A stretch of 64,000 nt of DNA from NCBI GenBank assembly GCA_963789565.1, contig CAWBKX010000002.1, forward strand, positions 2,666,001-2,730,000, given 5' to 3'. Below the pieces are notes generated by a model. It did no database searches. It saw only the letters and a list, made by a program, of their open reading frames with translations, and had not been told where the DNA came from. Positions 1 through 8,892 of the stretch are shown here, piece by piece (within the stretch, counting starts at the first letter, position 1; each line of letters opens with the position of its first letter). This DNA is from CALAGB01 sp963789565 (lineage in GTDB: Bacteria > Chloroflexota > Chloroflexia > Thermomicrobiales > Thermomicrobiaceae). The position numbers and the translations under genes were made by a program.

Positions 1-395
1 AGCGCGGATTCGAAGGCGTGACATTGACTGGACGCACGCACGTCCGACCACATCAGCACGCGGGTGCAGGGTTTATCCTCCGCGTCGATCCCCATCACGC
101 TGTGCCAGAACGTCGAGATGCCGACCGCCACGATCTCGGCTTGACTGCCGGAGATGGTCGCGAGGACCTGATCGACCAACGCTTCGACCACGGATATCAG
201 TTCGACCGGGTCGAGCGAGCCGTGCTCCGACGAAATGGTGTCCTGCTGGTAGCCGGAATGGATCAGCGAACCAGGCACACGCTTGCCGGTGCCGTCTACC
301 AGCGCGGCACGCGCGGAAGAGCTTCCGATATCGAGCGCAAGAATGAGTGGTCGTTCAAGCCCATCGAGTTGGATCGGGATGGTGGAGTCCGTCAT
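1..395 (-). CDS. FGGY-family carbohydrate kinase (partial, N-terminus only)
   Basis: The first 131 codons of a sugar kinase that runs off the left edge of the window. FGGY kinases phosphorylate gluconate, xylulose, glycerol or similar polyols in the cytoplasm. The N-terminus carries the phosphate-1 motif of the ASKHA fold (LALDIGSSSARAALVD, about residues 19-34). The segments STFWHSVMGID and VLMWSDVRA follow; a W-x-D segment of this type is usual in gluconokinase-like members, so gluconate or a related acid is a plausible substrate, but the specificity region lies outside the window. The start is ATG at 395; no stop occurs in the frame. The gene is transcribed leftward and separated by about 150 bp from the next leftward gene. 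Confidence 0.8.
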   Translation of the reverse strand, partial: MTDSTIPIQLDGLERPLILALDIGSSSARAALVDGTGKRVPGSLIHSGYQQDTISSEHGSLDPVELISVVEALVDQVLATISGSQAEIVAVGISTFWHSVMGIDAEDKPCTRVLMWSDVRASSQCHAFESA

Positions 396-542
396 CGGCG
401 GACGGAATGTTTACTGACGGCGCACTTTGGCTCCATTCTCTGCGCCACGAGAATACGCAACCGGCGCGCTGAACGGAAGGGGACAGCTTCGGATAAAGGT
501 CGAAATCAGGACATGCGACCCTTCGCCCAGTTGTCGTGGTGG

Positions 543-827
543 TTAGCCTTCCTGATGCTGCGAACGCGTGGAAGCTTCCGCAGTGCTGATCACCGGCACG
601 ATCTCGAATTCGATCAGGTAATCCCAGCGCGCCCAGTTTGCGGCCCACTCTTCAAAGAGGCTGGGGTCATCCGTCTCCATCAGCTGAAAACAGCGATCGA
701 GCGTCCGTTCGTCGATCCAGCTGTCGACGAAGTTCAGCCCTTCAGGCAGCATGCGTCCATGCTGGGCGACCACCTCATACACCGGCTTGGGGCCTTTGAG
801 AAAACGCTCGACCACCATGTACCGCAT
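543..827 (-). CDS. DUF3303-type small protein
   Basis: A 94-residue protein beginning MRYMVVERFLKG, with the pattern of the DUF3303 family: a short alpha-beta fold whose N-terminal strand reads MxxMVxERF, followed by conserved LNFVDSWID and RCFQLMETDDP segments. The family function is not known; its fold resembles small dimeric ferredoxin-like (ABM-type) domains. A longer in-frame reading extends upstream to about 1025, but it overlaps the next gene and its sequence is low in conserved character, so ATG at 827 is preferred. It lies in the same direction as the thioredoxin-like gene upstream, about 90 bp away, and may be co-transcribed with it. Confidence 0.72.
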   Translation of the reverse strand: MRYMVVERFLKGPKPVYEVVAQHGRMLPEGLNFVDSWIDERTLDRCFQLMETDDPSLFEEWAANWARWDYLIEFEIVPVISTAEASTRSQHQEG

Positions 828-915
828 CGATTGCCACCTTTCGCAAAAGACTCGAGGCGCGGCCGGGATACCCCGTTCCACGCCTCGAATATACGCGATG
901 TTGCGGATTGGTGAG

Positions 916-1524
916 CTAGCGGGCCGCTCCAGCGGTCGCTGATGCCGCGATCTCCTTGAGGTCGTCAACGCATCTGCGGTTCCAATCCAGCATATTGTTC
1001 CAGCGGAAGCTTGAGCTGTTCTCACGGATCTTGTTGCGCGTCTCGTCCGGCATGTTCTCGTAGGTGCGGTTGACCCCGTCGAGGTCGCTGTTCTCGAGAG
1101 CGAATCGACGAGATTCCTTGGCCATGTCCTGCGTGACTGAGTCCGGCCGCTCGGTGAAGAATCCCAGTTCGTTCCAATCGGAATCGTAGAGAACGAAGAC
1201 CGGAATCGAGCGATACTTTCCCTCTTTGAGGTACTGGTCGATCAGGTCGAGATTCTCATCACGCAAGAAGATGCGGAATGGGAGGTCGAAAGCCTCGGCC
1301 AGCTTGATGCCGACCGGCAGGAACTGAATAACGTCGGTGCACCAGTCTTCGCCGATCGCGGCGATCGAGACCGGATGCTCGGCGAAGAAGGCGCGGTCCT
1401 CATCGGTGAAGACGGCGGTCGTCTTCTCCAGGTTGTCCTGGAATCGTTCCTGGTTCTTGGTCATCTTGTCGATGAATTCCTGAGCCGTCAGGCCCTGGGC
1501 AAACCTCTCGCGAGAAATTGGCAT
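916..1524 (-). CDS. thioredoxin-like fold protein with single active-site Cys
   Basis: A 202-residue thioredoxin-superfamily protein of the Thioredoxin_9 type. The active-site segment reads GEDWCTDVIQFLP (Cys at about residue 62): the first cysteine is kept while the resolving one is replaced, as in many members of this family, which read WCxDxxxxxP. The rest shows the expected fold: PFRIFLRDENLDLIDQYL followed by the cis-Pro strand SIPVFVLYD. With one cysteine it is unlikely to be a classical disulfide reductase; a monothiol role is inference. The start was taken at ATG 1524 (MPISRERF) because the 34 residues upstream are unlike the family; a frame exists to 1626. Confidence 0.75.
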   Translation of the reverse strand: MPISRERFAQGLTAQEFIDKMTKNQERFQDNLEKTTAVFTDEDRAFFAEHPVSIAAIGEDWCTDVIQFLPVGIKLAEAFDLPFRIFLRDENLDLIDQYLKEGKYRSIPVFVLYDSDWNELGFFTERPDSVTQDMAKESRRFALENSDLDGVNRTYENMPDETRNKIRENSSSFRWNNMLDWNRRCVDDLKEIAASATAGAAR

Positions 1525-1750
1525 AGAGCAAATCCCACTTCCGTTGACTGACAAATTCCGCACGACCCACGTAGTCCGGAAACGGTCCCATGCGTTTCCT
1601 TTGGGCCGATTTCTCAAACGAATCATCGCGAGTCATTATTCCGCAATCTGCTTACCGGCAGGTCTTGCCATGCGCGATTCGGCCCCGTAGGGTATGAGGC
1701 GGGTCCGACGATGGCGGACAACGACGATCGGTATTCAGGAGGAGTCCCGC

Positions 1751-3364
1751 ATGGTCGACGCGGAAGCCGCGGCGCGAGAGCACATTTCCAGGCTCATCGC
1801 AGATCTCGGCCGGTCGGAGGCATATCCGTACCCGGTCGATTCGATCGCGTTGGAGGAGACGCACGCGTCGCTTGCCTTCCTCGCGGGCGATTTTGTCTAC
1901 AAGGTCAAGAAGCCGGTCGATTTCGGCTTTCTGGACTTCTCGACGCTCGAACGGCGCAAGTTCTTCTGCGAAGAGGAGCTCCGCCTCAATCGTCGGCTGT
2001 CACACGACGTCTATCTCGAGGTGGTTCCGGTGGTGGAGATGGGCGGTAGGCTCACGTTCCATGGCGAAGGCCAGACGCTCGACTACGCGGTGAAGATGCG
2101 GCGCCTCGACGATCACCAAATGCTCGGCTACCTCCTCGAGAATGGACAGGTAAACCGAGACGTTTGGTCTGCCGTCAGCGAGCGACTTGCGCGATTCTAC
2201 TCCGAGGCAGCTACCGGCGAAGGGGTCAACGAGTGGGGTACGTTGCCGATCGTCTGGCGCAATATCGAAGAGAATTTGGAGCAGTCGGCACCCTATGAGG
2301 GCAAGATCGTTGCTGCGTCACAGCTGAAGCTGATCGATGAAGTGTCTCGCCAGTTTCTGGAGCGCGAAACGCCGTCGCTCGAGCGGCGCCTCGAATCCGG
2401 CAAAGTGCGCGAAGGGCATGGCGATTTGCACCTGGCGCATATCTATGTGGAAGCGCCCGGACCTGACGGGCTGCAGATCATCGACTGTATCGATTTCAAC
2501 CCGCGACTGCGCTGCCTCGACGTTGCCGTAGACATCGCGTTCCTGGCCATGGATCTCGACTACCACGGCCATCCCGACCTCGCTCGTTACGTGGTCGATC
2601 TCCTGTCGGCCGACCTCGACGATTCTGATCTGCCCCGTCTGGTGCAGTTCTTCTCTATTTATCGAGCGCATGTGCGTGCCAAAGTTGCCTGCTTCCGATC
2701 CGATGAAATCGCTCCCGAGCTTCCGGAATTCTTCGCGGTGCGCAATGAGGCGGAACGCTATTTCGATTTGGCGACGTCTTACATCGTCGAACTGAGCAGA
2801 CCAAGTCTGATTCTGGTTGGCGGGCTCTCGGGCACTGGGAAGAGCGTCATCTCACGGCGGCTGGCTCGTTCAGTGGGCGCCGGTCTGGTCTCGTCTGATT
2901 CAATCCGGCTCGAACTGGCCGGGAAGTCGCCCGCCGAGCGCAATACCGTCGACTACGGGACGGGCATCTATTCCGACGAGTTCAACGAGATGACCTATGA
3001 GCGCATGTTCGAGCGGGCCGAAGAGCATCTGCGTGGTGGGCGCTCGGCGGTCCTCGACGCCACGTTCCTCAACCCCCACTGGCGCGAACGCGCCGCTTCG
3101 CTGGCCGACAGCACGTCAACCGACGTGCTCTTGATCGAATGCCAGTGTCCGCCCAAGGTGGCGCGTGAGCGCCTTGTCAGGCGGGCTCGTGAGCTCCTCG
3201 AGCCGAGTGAGGCCGACTGGGCCATTTACCAGGAGCAGCGGCAGCGCTACGGCGACTCGTTCGGCGACGTACAGCTTCCCATGCTGACGCTGCAGACCGA
3301 TCATCCCAGCGCGATGATTCTGGATTCGCTGCTGACGCAGCTCGATCTGCGGCGTCGACTGTAG
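1751..3364 (+). CDS. bifunctional APH-like / P-loop kinase (COG2187+COG0645 type)
   Basis: A 537-residue fusion of two kinase-like domains. Residues 1-340 form an aminoglycoside-phosphotransferase-like fold with the catalytic loop GHGDLHLAH (about 222-230) and the metal-binding segment DCIDFN (245-250). From about residue 350 there is an AAA_33-type P-loop domain with Walker A GGLSGTGKS (357-365), followed by SSDSIRLEL, as in nucleoside or zeta-toxin-like small-molecule kinases. The two-domain arrangement is common in bacteria, but the substrate is unknown. The start is ATG 1751 with a strong Shine-Dalgarno, AGGAGG at 1738-1743. The gene faces away from the thioredoxin-like gene and converges on the broken permease. 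Confidence 0.85.
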   Translation: MVDAEAAAREHISRLIADLGRSEAYPYPVDSIALEETHASLAFLAGDFVYKVKKPVDFGFLDFSTLERRKFFCEEELRLNRRLSHDVYLEVVPVVEMGGRLTFHGEGQTLDYAVKMRRLDDHQMLGYLLENGQVNRDVWSAVSERLARFYSEAATGEGVNEWGTLPIVWRNIEENLEQSAPYEGKIVAASQLKLIDEVSRQFLERETPSLERRLESGKVREGHGDLHLAHIYVEAPGPDGLQIIDCIDFNPRLRCLDVAVDIAFLAMDLDYHGHPDLARYVVDLLSADLDDSDLPRLVQFFSIYRAHVRAKVACFRSDEIAPELPEFFAVRNEAERYFDLATSYIVELSRPSLILVGGLSGTGKSVISRRLARSVGAGLVSSDSIRLELAGKSPAERNTVDYGTGIYSDEFNEMTYERMFERAEEHLRGGRSAVLDATFLNPHWRERAASLADSTSTDVLLIECQCPPKVARERLVRRARELLEPSEADWAIYQEQRQRYGDSFGDVQLPMLTLQTDHPSAMILDSLLTQLDLRRRL

Positions 3365-3377
3365 CGACTGGTTGTGC

Positions 3378-5778
3378 TTAGCTCAATACCTTGGTCGCCT
3401 CGGCCAGGTTGAGGCGGTTGACTCGCCGCATAGCTGGGATCGCCGCCAGGAGCATCGTGACCAGAATCCCCACGGCCGTGATTACGAAGGTGAGCGGCTG
3501 GACCACGATCGAGAAGGAGAAGAGATCGGACTGAAAGGCCGTCCCCATCCCCTTCGCGGCGAGGTAGCCAACCACTAACCCCGGAATCGCCGCCAGGATC
3601 CAGAGGACCGTGCTCTCGGTCGAGAGGAGCAGGGCGATCGTGCCGCGGCCGGTGCCGACCGCGCGCATCGTGGCGAACTCACGCTCACGCTCCAGCACGT
3701 TGACCGTCATGGTGTTGAAGAGGAGCGCGAACGACATGATCACGGCGAAGGCCAGAATCGTCCCCATCAGCGCGTAGAAGAGCCCCATCAACGAATTCCA
3801 ATCGCTGCGTTCGGCGGATTTCAGCTGGACGCTGGCGACGCCCGGCAGGGTATAGAGGGCGGACTGCACGTCACTCTGCTTTGCAGAGTCGATCTCGACG
3901 TACGCGCCGTTGATTGGCTGATTAGCGATGCCCGATGAGGCCATGGCCCACGATCGAGCGTCTCCCACCGAGATATAGGCGACCGAGCTCAGCAGTTCGT
4001 CGACTGTGGCGCTCACGTGCATCTGATGACTGCCGTACTGATTCGTGACCGTCACCACGTCGCCGGTCTTGACGTGCAGATCGCGAGCCGATGCCGTTGG
4101 TCAGGACGATCTGATTGGCTGCCAGCGCCGTGCCTTGATCGATGCCGGACGGAAGTTGCAACGCGTGCAGGTTTCCTCCGGGCGGGATCGGCATTGAGCT
4201 GCAGATCCTGGCGCCGATCACCGAACGAGATTGTCGACGGAGTCTGGATGAAGGGTTCGACGTCACGCACGCCGTCGATGTTGGCGATGGTGGTCTGCAT
4301 TGTTCCCGGTTGCAGCGAGCGGAACAGCACCGTTTCGTCCCAGCGTTCGACTGTGTTGAAGTGCCGATTGGTGACGTAGTTCATCGAGTCGATGAAAGAC
4401 CATCCGACCAGCACCAGCGTGAAGGCGAAGATGATGCCGAGCCCGGTTGTGAGGGAGCGTCGTCGTCCACGCAGCACGTTGCGCAGCGACATGCGCGCCC
4501 AGACGGGCAGCCCCGTGACGCGCTCGAGAAACGCACCTTGAGCCTTGCCGTCGCCTGCCGCCGGGTTGGGCCGCATCGCGCTGGCTGGCTCGAGCTTGGC
4601 CACCTGACGAGTCGGACCCCAGGCGCCGAGCAGCGCGGCGACCAGGCTGAGCACGATGCCTATGCCGAAGATGTCGAAGTAGAGGCGGGTCTTGACGAGC
4701 GGGATGCCCAGTTCCGAGGCATAGGCCGACGTCAGCGCCCGCTCCAAGCGGGATGCCGAGCGCGATTCCCAGAAGCGCTCCAAGCAGCCCGATACCCAAC
4801 GCGGTCGCCAGATAGTGGAGCTCGACGGAGCGGGTGCTGTAGCCGAGCGCTTTCATCAGTCCGATCTGCGACTGCTGCGCGCGGATCTGTCGACCTAGCA
4901 TGACGTAAAGGGAGGCCGCGGCGACCAGCAGGATGAGTCCCGGCATCAGGAAGGCGATCTCGCGATAGCCGTTCAGATCGAGCCGCAGCGCGGCGTTGGA
5001 CGGTTGGTCGGCGCGCGAGCGTGGTTGTAATGATGCCGTACGGAGACACAGATCTGCTGAATGCGGTCGAGTGCCGCGCTCTGATTGGCGCCCGGCGCGT
5101 AGCGAATGACCAGATCGTTGATTTGATTCTGCACGCCCGCGATCTGCTGCACTTCGAGCCAACGGAGCGAAGAGGACGGCGAACGAGCGAGCCGAAGGGA
5201 TGGCGTCTTGTCGGCTGGCGCTGACGATCAGGTACTCCGGGCTGGCGACCACGCCTGCGATCTTCAGCGGCACAGACTTTCCGTCGACGATCGGGGAGAG
5301 TGAGTCGCCCGGCTTGAGATCATAGATGTCGGCGAAGTGGGATTCGAGCAGCACGCTGTCAGGACTCGATGCTTGCAGATAGCTGCCCTGTTCGACCAGC
5401 ACGTCGTCGACCGCCGGGTGCTGGTTCGCAGGGATGCCGATGAGGCGCGCGCGGACCACGGAGCTGGAGGGATTCGAGCTGGAGTTCGGAGTCGGCATGC
5501 CGGCGTCGATGATCAGTCGACCCATAACAGCCTGAACGCCGTTCACCTGACTCACCTGGTCAAGAAGACTCTGCGGTGCACCATTGAGCGAGATCTCGGT
5601 GTCGGCGAAATTGAGCTGATTGTAGGCACCGGTATAGGACGTGCCCAGATCGCGAAACGCCCCGATCAGTGCGATGAAGCTCGAGACGCCGAGCAACGAG
5701 ATGAGGATGAGGGCCATGGTCTGTGGCCAACGAACGGCGCAGGTCGCGCAGACTCTTGATAAGCAAGATGCGTGTCAT
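3378..5778 (-). pseudogene. MacB/FtsX-type ABC permease broken by seven same-direction frame changes
   Basis: About 800 codons of a double-FtsX-domain permease can be followed from ATG 5778 (MTRILLIKSLRDLRRS) to the stop at 3378, but only by changing frame seven times, near 5725, 5159, 5044, 5013, 4742, 4183 and 4095. Each junction is fixed by uninterrupted family-like sequence on both sides, for example NQINDLVIRYAPG, then YGIITTTLA, then NAALRLDLNGYREIAF, then SAYASELGIPLVKTRLYF. Each needs exactly one surplus base to be skipped. Membrane segments of both FtsX domains (FLMPGLILLVAAASLYVML; AVIMSFALLFNTMTV) are intact between breaks. The ATPase gene 6 bp upstream is intact. Either a recently decayed gene or a local run of insertion-type sequence errors. 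Confidence 0.85.
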
Positions 5779-5784
5779 GATCGT

Positions 5785-6504
5785 CTACCAAACTAGCTCG
5801 GCAACATCTCGTGGCTGAGACGTTGTCTCGACGTTTTCGATCGCGCCGTTCTGCAGATGGATGACGCGGTCGGCCATGGGTGCGATCGCCCCGTTATGCG
5901 TCACCAGAATGATCGTTGTTCCCTGTTTTCGGTTCAGGTCGTGCAGCACGTGCAGCACCTGCTGGCCGGTGGATGAGTCGAGGTTTCCAGTCGGTTCGTC
6001 ACAGAGCAGGATCGGCGGCTCGTTGGCCAGCGCTCTCGCAATCGCAACGCGTTGCTGCTGGCCGCCGGAGAGTTGTGCTGGAAAGTGGCTGGAGCGTTCG
6101 CTCAGCCCAACCAGATCGAGGAGCTTAAGGGCTCGATCATGCACGTCGCGGTGATGCTTGAGCGTCAGGGCGAACTCCACGTTCTCCGCCGCGGTGAGCG
6201 TCGGGATCAGATTGAAAAACTGAAAAACGAATCCGATCGTGTCGCGCCGATAACGGGTGAGTCCGTTGTCGTCATACTGGCTGATGTCCTCTCCTCGAAT
6301 GCGCACCTTACCCGACGTGGGACGGTCGAGCCCCCCGATCAGGTTCAGGACGGTGGTCTTGCCGCACCCGGAGGGACCAAGCAGCACGACGAACTCGCCA
6401 GCAGGGATGGAGAGGCTGAGGTCATCGAGCGCCTTCACGTCCACCTCGCCCATGCGGTAGAGCTTGGTGACCGATTCGAGCTGGATCAAAGGTTCTGATG
6501 TCAT
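5785..6504 (-). CDS. ABC transporter ATP-binding protein, MacB/LolD type
   Basis: A 239-residue ATPase partner for an FtsX-type permease. It has Walker A GPSGCGKTT, Q-loop FQFFNLIPTLTAAENV, signature LSGGQQQR, Walker B ILLCDEPTGNLDS and the switch His in ILVTHN. The QFFNLIPTLTAAENV and DEPTGNLD strings are typical of the MacB/LolD subfamily, which drives mechanotransmission-type export of lipoproteins, peptides or drugs. The start was put at ATG 6504 (MTSEPLIQLESV) because GAGG lies 8 bases upstream; an in-frame ATG 24 bases further up lacks this. It leads the operon with the broken permease. The divergent TetR gene and the operators at 6540-6598 indicate repression by TetR. Confidence 0.92.
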   Translation of the reverse strand: MTSEPLIQLESVTKLYRMGEVDVKALDDLSLSIPAGEFVVLLGPSGCGKTTVLNLIGGLDRPTSGKVRIRGEDISQYDDNGLTRYRRDTIGFVFQFFNLIPTLTAAENVEFALTLKHHRDVHDRALKLLDLVGLSERSSHFPAQLSGGQQQRVAIARALANEPPILLCDEPTGNLDSSTGQQVLHVLHDLNRKQGTTIILVTHNGAIAPMADRVIHLQNGAIENVETTSQPRDVAELVW

Positions 6505-6539
6505 GTTCGCTTCCTCGTTCGATGCCAAATGATCGAGCA

Positions 6540-6598
6540 GACTGACTGGTCAGTCGATTGAAACCATGACTACTGTAATGTAGACTGACTAGTCAGTC
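6540..6598. promoter_or_regulatory. paired TetR-type operators between tetR-like gene and ABC operon
   Basis: Two copies of a 16-bp palindrome: GACTGACTAGTCAGTC at 6583-6598 is perfect, and GACTGACTGGTCAGTC at 6540-6555 differs by one base. Their centres are 43 bp apart. They sit in the 142-bp divergent gap between the ABC ATPase start and the TetR-family start. A half-site of the TGACT type is frequent for TetR-family regulators. Binding by the adjacent regulator, repressing both itself and the transporter, is inference from position. Confidence 0.75.
6558..6586 (+). promoter_or_regulatory. candidate sigma70-type promoter for the TetR gene
   Basis: TTGAAA at 6558-6563, a 17-base spacer and TAGACT at 6581-6586. 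The -10 element overlaps the perfect operator palindrome that starts at 6583, which would give direct autorepression. The -10 is weak, so this rests mainly on the position and spacing. Confidence 0.4.
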
Positions 6599-6646
6599 AA
6601 GTGCCTCGCGCATTATCAGAACCGACTCACCATTGGGAAACTACGG

Positions 6647-7243
6647 ATGCCGAGTAAGGACGACCTGACCAACGAACGACGCGCCCAGATCCTTCAGGCT
6701 GCGGCGACGGTTTTCGCGCGCAATGGTGTCGATGGCGCACGCATGGACGACATCGTGGCGGAGTCGGGGCTCAGCAAGGGGAGCCTCTATTGGTACTTCG
6801 ATAGCAAACAGGAGATCGTCACCGCGCTCGTCGACGAGATCCTGCGTTCGGAGTTTGAACAGCTCAAGCTGCTCATCGATGCCCCTGGCACCGTCCTCGA
6901 GCGACTAACTACGTTCGTCGACGCACATGCGGCTGTCTTTCGCGAACACCCAACATTGGGCAAGCTCGGGCTCGAGTTCTATGCCATGTCCGGGCGGGTG
7001 CCGCAGATCAAGGAGTTCATCCGGCGCTACTACCGGGATTACATCGAGGTATTGGTCGAGCTTCTTGCGCAGGGGCAGAGCCGAGGTGAATTGGACATCG
7101 ATGATCCCAACGAACTCGCCGTCAATCTGGTCTGTCTGCTGGAAGGGTTAACGCTCCTGTGGGCGCTGGATGCAGGCGAGATCGATCTGCCGCGCCAGTT
7201 CCGCGTCGCGCTCGTTGCCTTGGTGGGGAGCCAGAGCAGGTAA
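6647..7243 (+). CDS. TetR/AcrR family transcriptional regulator
   Basis: A 198-residue repressor. The N-terminal helix-turn-helix (about residues 10-56) reads RRAQILQAAATVFARNGVDG, then MDDIVAESGLSKGSLYWYF, a textbook TetR DNA-binding domain. The C-terminal part is all-helical with FREHPTLGKLGLEFYAMSG, resembling the YfiR/TetR_C_6-like ligand-binding domain of regulators that sense hydrophobic compounds. It is divergently transcribed from the ABC ATPase and separated from it by two matching palindromic operators. The expected role is ligand-released repression of the efflux pair. Because the permease partner is broken, the regulator may now control a non-functional pump. Confidence 0.92.
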   Translation: MPSKDDLTNERRAQILQAAATVFARNGVDGARMDDIVAESGLSKGSLYWYFDSKQEIVTALVDEILRSEFEQLKLLIDAPGTVLERLTTFVDAHAAVFREHPTLGKLGLEFYAMSGRVPQIKEFIRRYYRDYIEVLVELLAQGQSRGELDIDDPNELAVNLVCLLEGLTLLWALDAGEIDLPRQFRVALVALVGSQSR

Positions 7244-7336
7244 ATGTGAAACCCGGATCAACGCCCGAGCAATGGATTGGTTTTTGGCTGACAGCCAACG
7301 TTTTCTCGTTATCCTGAAAAGGTGGACCCAGAGATC

Positions 7337-7379
7337 TTGCCATCTCTTCAGGGCACCGACGCACCCTTGTCATCCTGAG
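7337..7379 (+). repeat. left arm of a 43-bp inverted repeat flanking the IS630 element
   Basis: The reverse complement of 7337-7379 matches 8978-9020 at 42 of 43 positions. The two arms lie about 265 and 85 bp outside the candidate IS ends, so they are not the terminal inverted repeats. They are two copies of a dispersed repeat (core GATGACAAGGGTGCGTCGGT) in opposite orientation. Confidence 0.8.
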
Positions 7380-7548
7380 TAGATGACCACAGTGAAGTTT
7401 GGCATTCTGCTCCATCTTCCAGCAGCGCCGTATTTGTTGTCATCCAGCGCGATGGTCCTCGCTCCGTTGAGGGAGAGAGTCAGTGAGAGGGCGTGGACTG
7501 AACCCCTTTGACCGAACCACGGTCAAAGGGAAGGTTGGTCGTCTTTCA

Positions 7549-7604
7549 GGTGGCGAATCCTCTGTGGTCACCTACTGAGTAGTTGCCACAGAAGTTTTGG
7601 CACC
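7549..7604. repeat. palindromic double copy of the IS-end-like motif
   Basis: A 56-bp imperfect palindrome: its left half reads GGTGGCGAATCCTCTGTGG, and its right half is the near-complement ending TTTTGGCACC. Each half resembles one end of the neighbouring IS630 element, so it looks like two ends brought together with the interior lost, that is, a MITE-like or solo-end relic. It could fold into a long hairpin in DNA or RNA. Confidence 0.5.
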
Positions 7605-7668
7605 AGCCAATCTCGGTTGGCAGTCGCATTTTCATTGTCATTCTGAGTAGGTGACCACAGTGAATATG

Positions 7669-8801
7669 TCATGTCGACTCGATCGTAGGTGTGCCCGCGT
7701 TCGGATAGAGCGTGGTCATCGTCTGTCGCGCATCGGTGGTGGTGAAGCGCCACTGCACCGTGGCGTGGTCGGCGTTGCGCCGTGCGGCCCAGGCGTCGAC
7801 CTCCCCTTGGGTGGTGGCGAGATCTTCCAGATGGCGCCCGAGGCACTGCCGGGCCAAGACACTCCACTCGATCTCGATCATGTTGAGCCAACTGCCATGG
7901 GTGGGGGTGTAGTGCCACTCCAGCTTGCGGGCGATGCGGCGGGCCTCGGCGGGGGAGAAGGTGTCATAGAGCACGCCGGGATGGTGGGTGTTGACATTGT
8001 CGGCCACCAGCCGGATGCACACGGCGTCCGGGAAGTGCTCGTCGACCACCGTCGTGAGGAAGGTGGCGAAGTCCTGGGCCGTACGCCGGTCCTGGACGTG
8101 GATGGTGCGCCAGCCCGTCTGCGGCTGAAAGGCACCGAAGAGCGTGCAACTCCCCTGGCGCGTGTACTCATAGTCGTGGCGGGCGATCTGTCCCGGTCGC
8201 GCCGGGAGCGGAGCACGGGTCGGAGCGGTCAACGCCAGTGGATACTCGTCGATGCAGAGGACGGGGCGCTGGGGGTCGAAGGGCTCGGCGTAGAGTTCGA
8301 GCAGGTCTTCCATGCGGGCCACGAAGAGCGAGCTCACCGTGGGAATACACCATTGCTGCTTCTGCCAGGGCTTGAGTTCGTTTTTTTAAGCGTGCGTCGC
8401 ACGGTCTCGTCGGAGATACTCCCCACCACGGCCAGTTCCACCAGACGATCGGCCAAGAGTTGCATGGTCCAGGTGGTGCGTCCAGCCGGCGGATCGCTGC
8501 AGGCCAGGGCCACGAGACGCGCCTCCTGGGGACCGCTCAGTTTGGCCGCCGCGCCGGGTCGCGGACGATCGACCAAGGCGGCGGTCACGCCCGCCTCAAC
8601 CGCGCGTCGCCGCAGCCGAATGACGGTGCGCTCATGGACCCCGACCGCGGTGGCAATCTCCGGATCCCGCAATCCCCGGTCGGCGAGGAGCAGCACCCGG
8701 GCACGCTGGATGGTCCGCACCTTGGCTTCCCCGCGACGCGTCATCGTCGTCAGGTCGCGTCGTTCCTCCGGCGTCAACTGCACACGATACATGGCTGGCA
8801 T
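7669..8801 (-). CDS. IS630-family transposase, joined by -1 frameshift at an A7 run
   Basis: A DDE transposase in two overlapping frames. The upstream frame (8801 to 8334, start ATG with GGGAGG upstream) encodes the helix-turn-helix half, PEIATAVGVHERTVIRLRRR. The downstream frame (ending 7669) encodes the catalytic half with the triad in LCIDEYPLAL, VADNVNTHH and THGSWLNMIEIEWSVL, the last string being diagnostic for IS630. The frames meet at seven consecutive A residues in the message (8381-8387). A -1 slip there gives LKKNELKPWQKQQWC and a continuous protein of about 377 residues. A frameshift between two ORFs is known for several IS630 elements, so the element may be functional. Confidence 0.85.
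8381..8387 (-). promoter_or_regulatory. slippery A7 heptamer of the transposase frameshift
   Basis: Seven A residues on the coding strand (T7 on the plus strand) inside CTT-AAA-AAA-ACG. Slipping back one base on the AAA codons moves the ribosome from the orfA frame, which stops at 8334, into the catalytic frame. Transcriptional slippage on A7 would produce the same result. Confidence 0.6.
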
Positions 8802-8892
8802 GGTGCTCCCTCCCATCGACACACACTCGTTGCGCTCCATCCAGCCTACTGGTACTGTGACTCTCTGGCAAATCCTCTGTGGCCGACTACTG

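Larger units (their letters stand above)
7244..7644. repeat. gene-free stretch with dispersed repeats left of the IS element
   Basis: No gene is recognisable. The segment holds several copies of a dispersed motif of the form GAGTAG-N-TGACCACAG-TGAA (around 7376-7395 and 7645-7665), each resembling the ends of the IS630 element to the right. There is a perfect 11-bp stem hairpin with a 5-base loop at 7504-7530 (CCCTTTGACCG and its complement). There is also a 43-bp block at 7337-7379 that reappears inverted on the other side of the IS. Confidence 0.6.
7645..8892 (-). mobile_element. IS630-family insertion sequence
   Basis: A 1.25-kb element with one transposase split over two frames. Candidate terminal inverted repeats are 7645-7671 and 8866-8892, which match in inverted orientation at 19 of 27 positions. 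A TA dinucleotide lies at the same place in both ends (7648-7649 and 8888-8889), in keeping with the TA target duplication of the IS630/Tc1 group. The ends are not certain because related motifs are scattered around the element. Its length fits the family (about 1.1-1.3 kb). Confidence 0.72.

Noticed and set aside
3378..5778. Programmed frameshifting to explain the broken permease
   Set aside because: Seven separate shifts with no common slippery sequence cannot be a recoding mechanism; decay or sequence error is far more likely.
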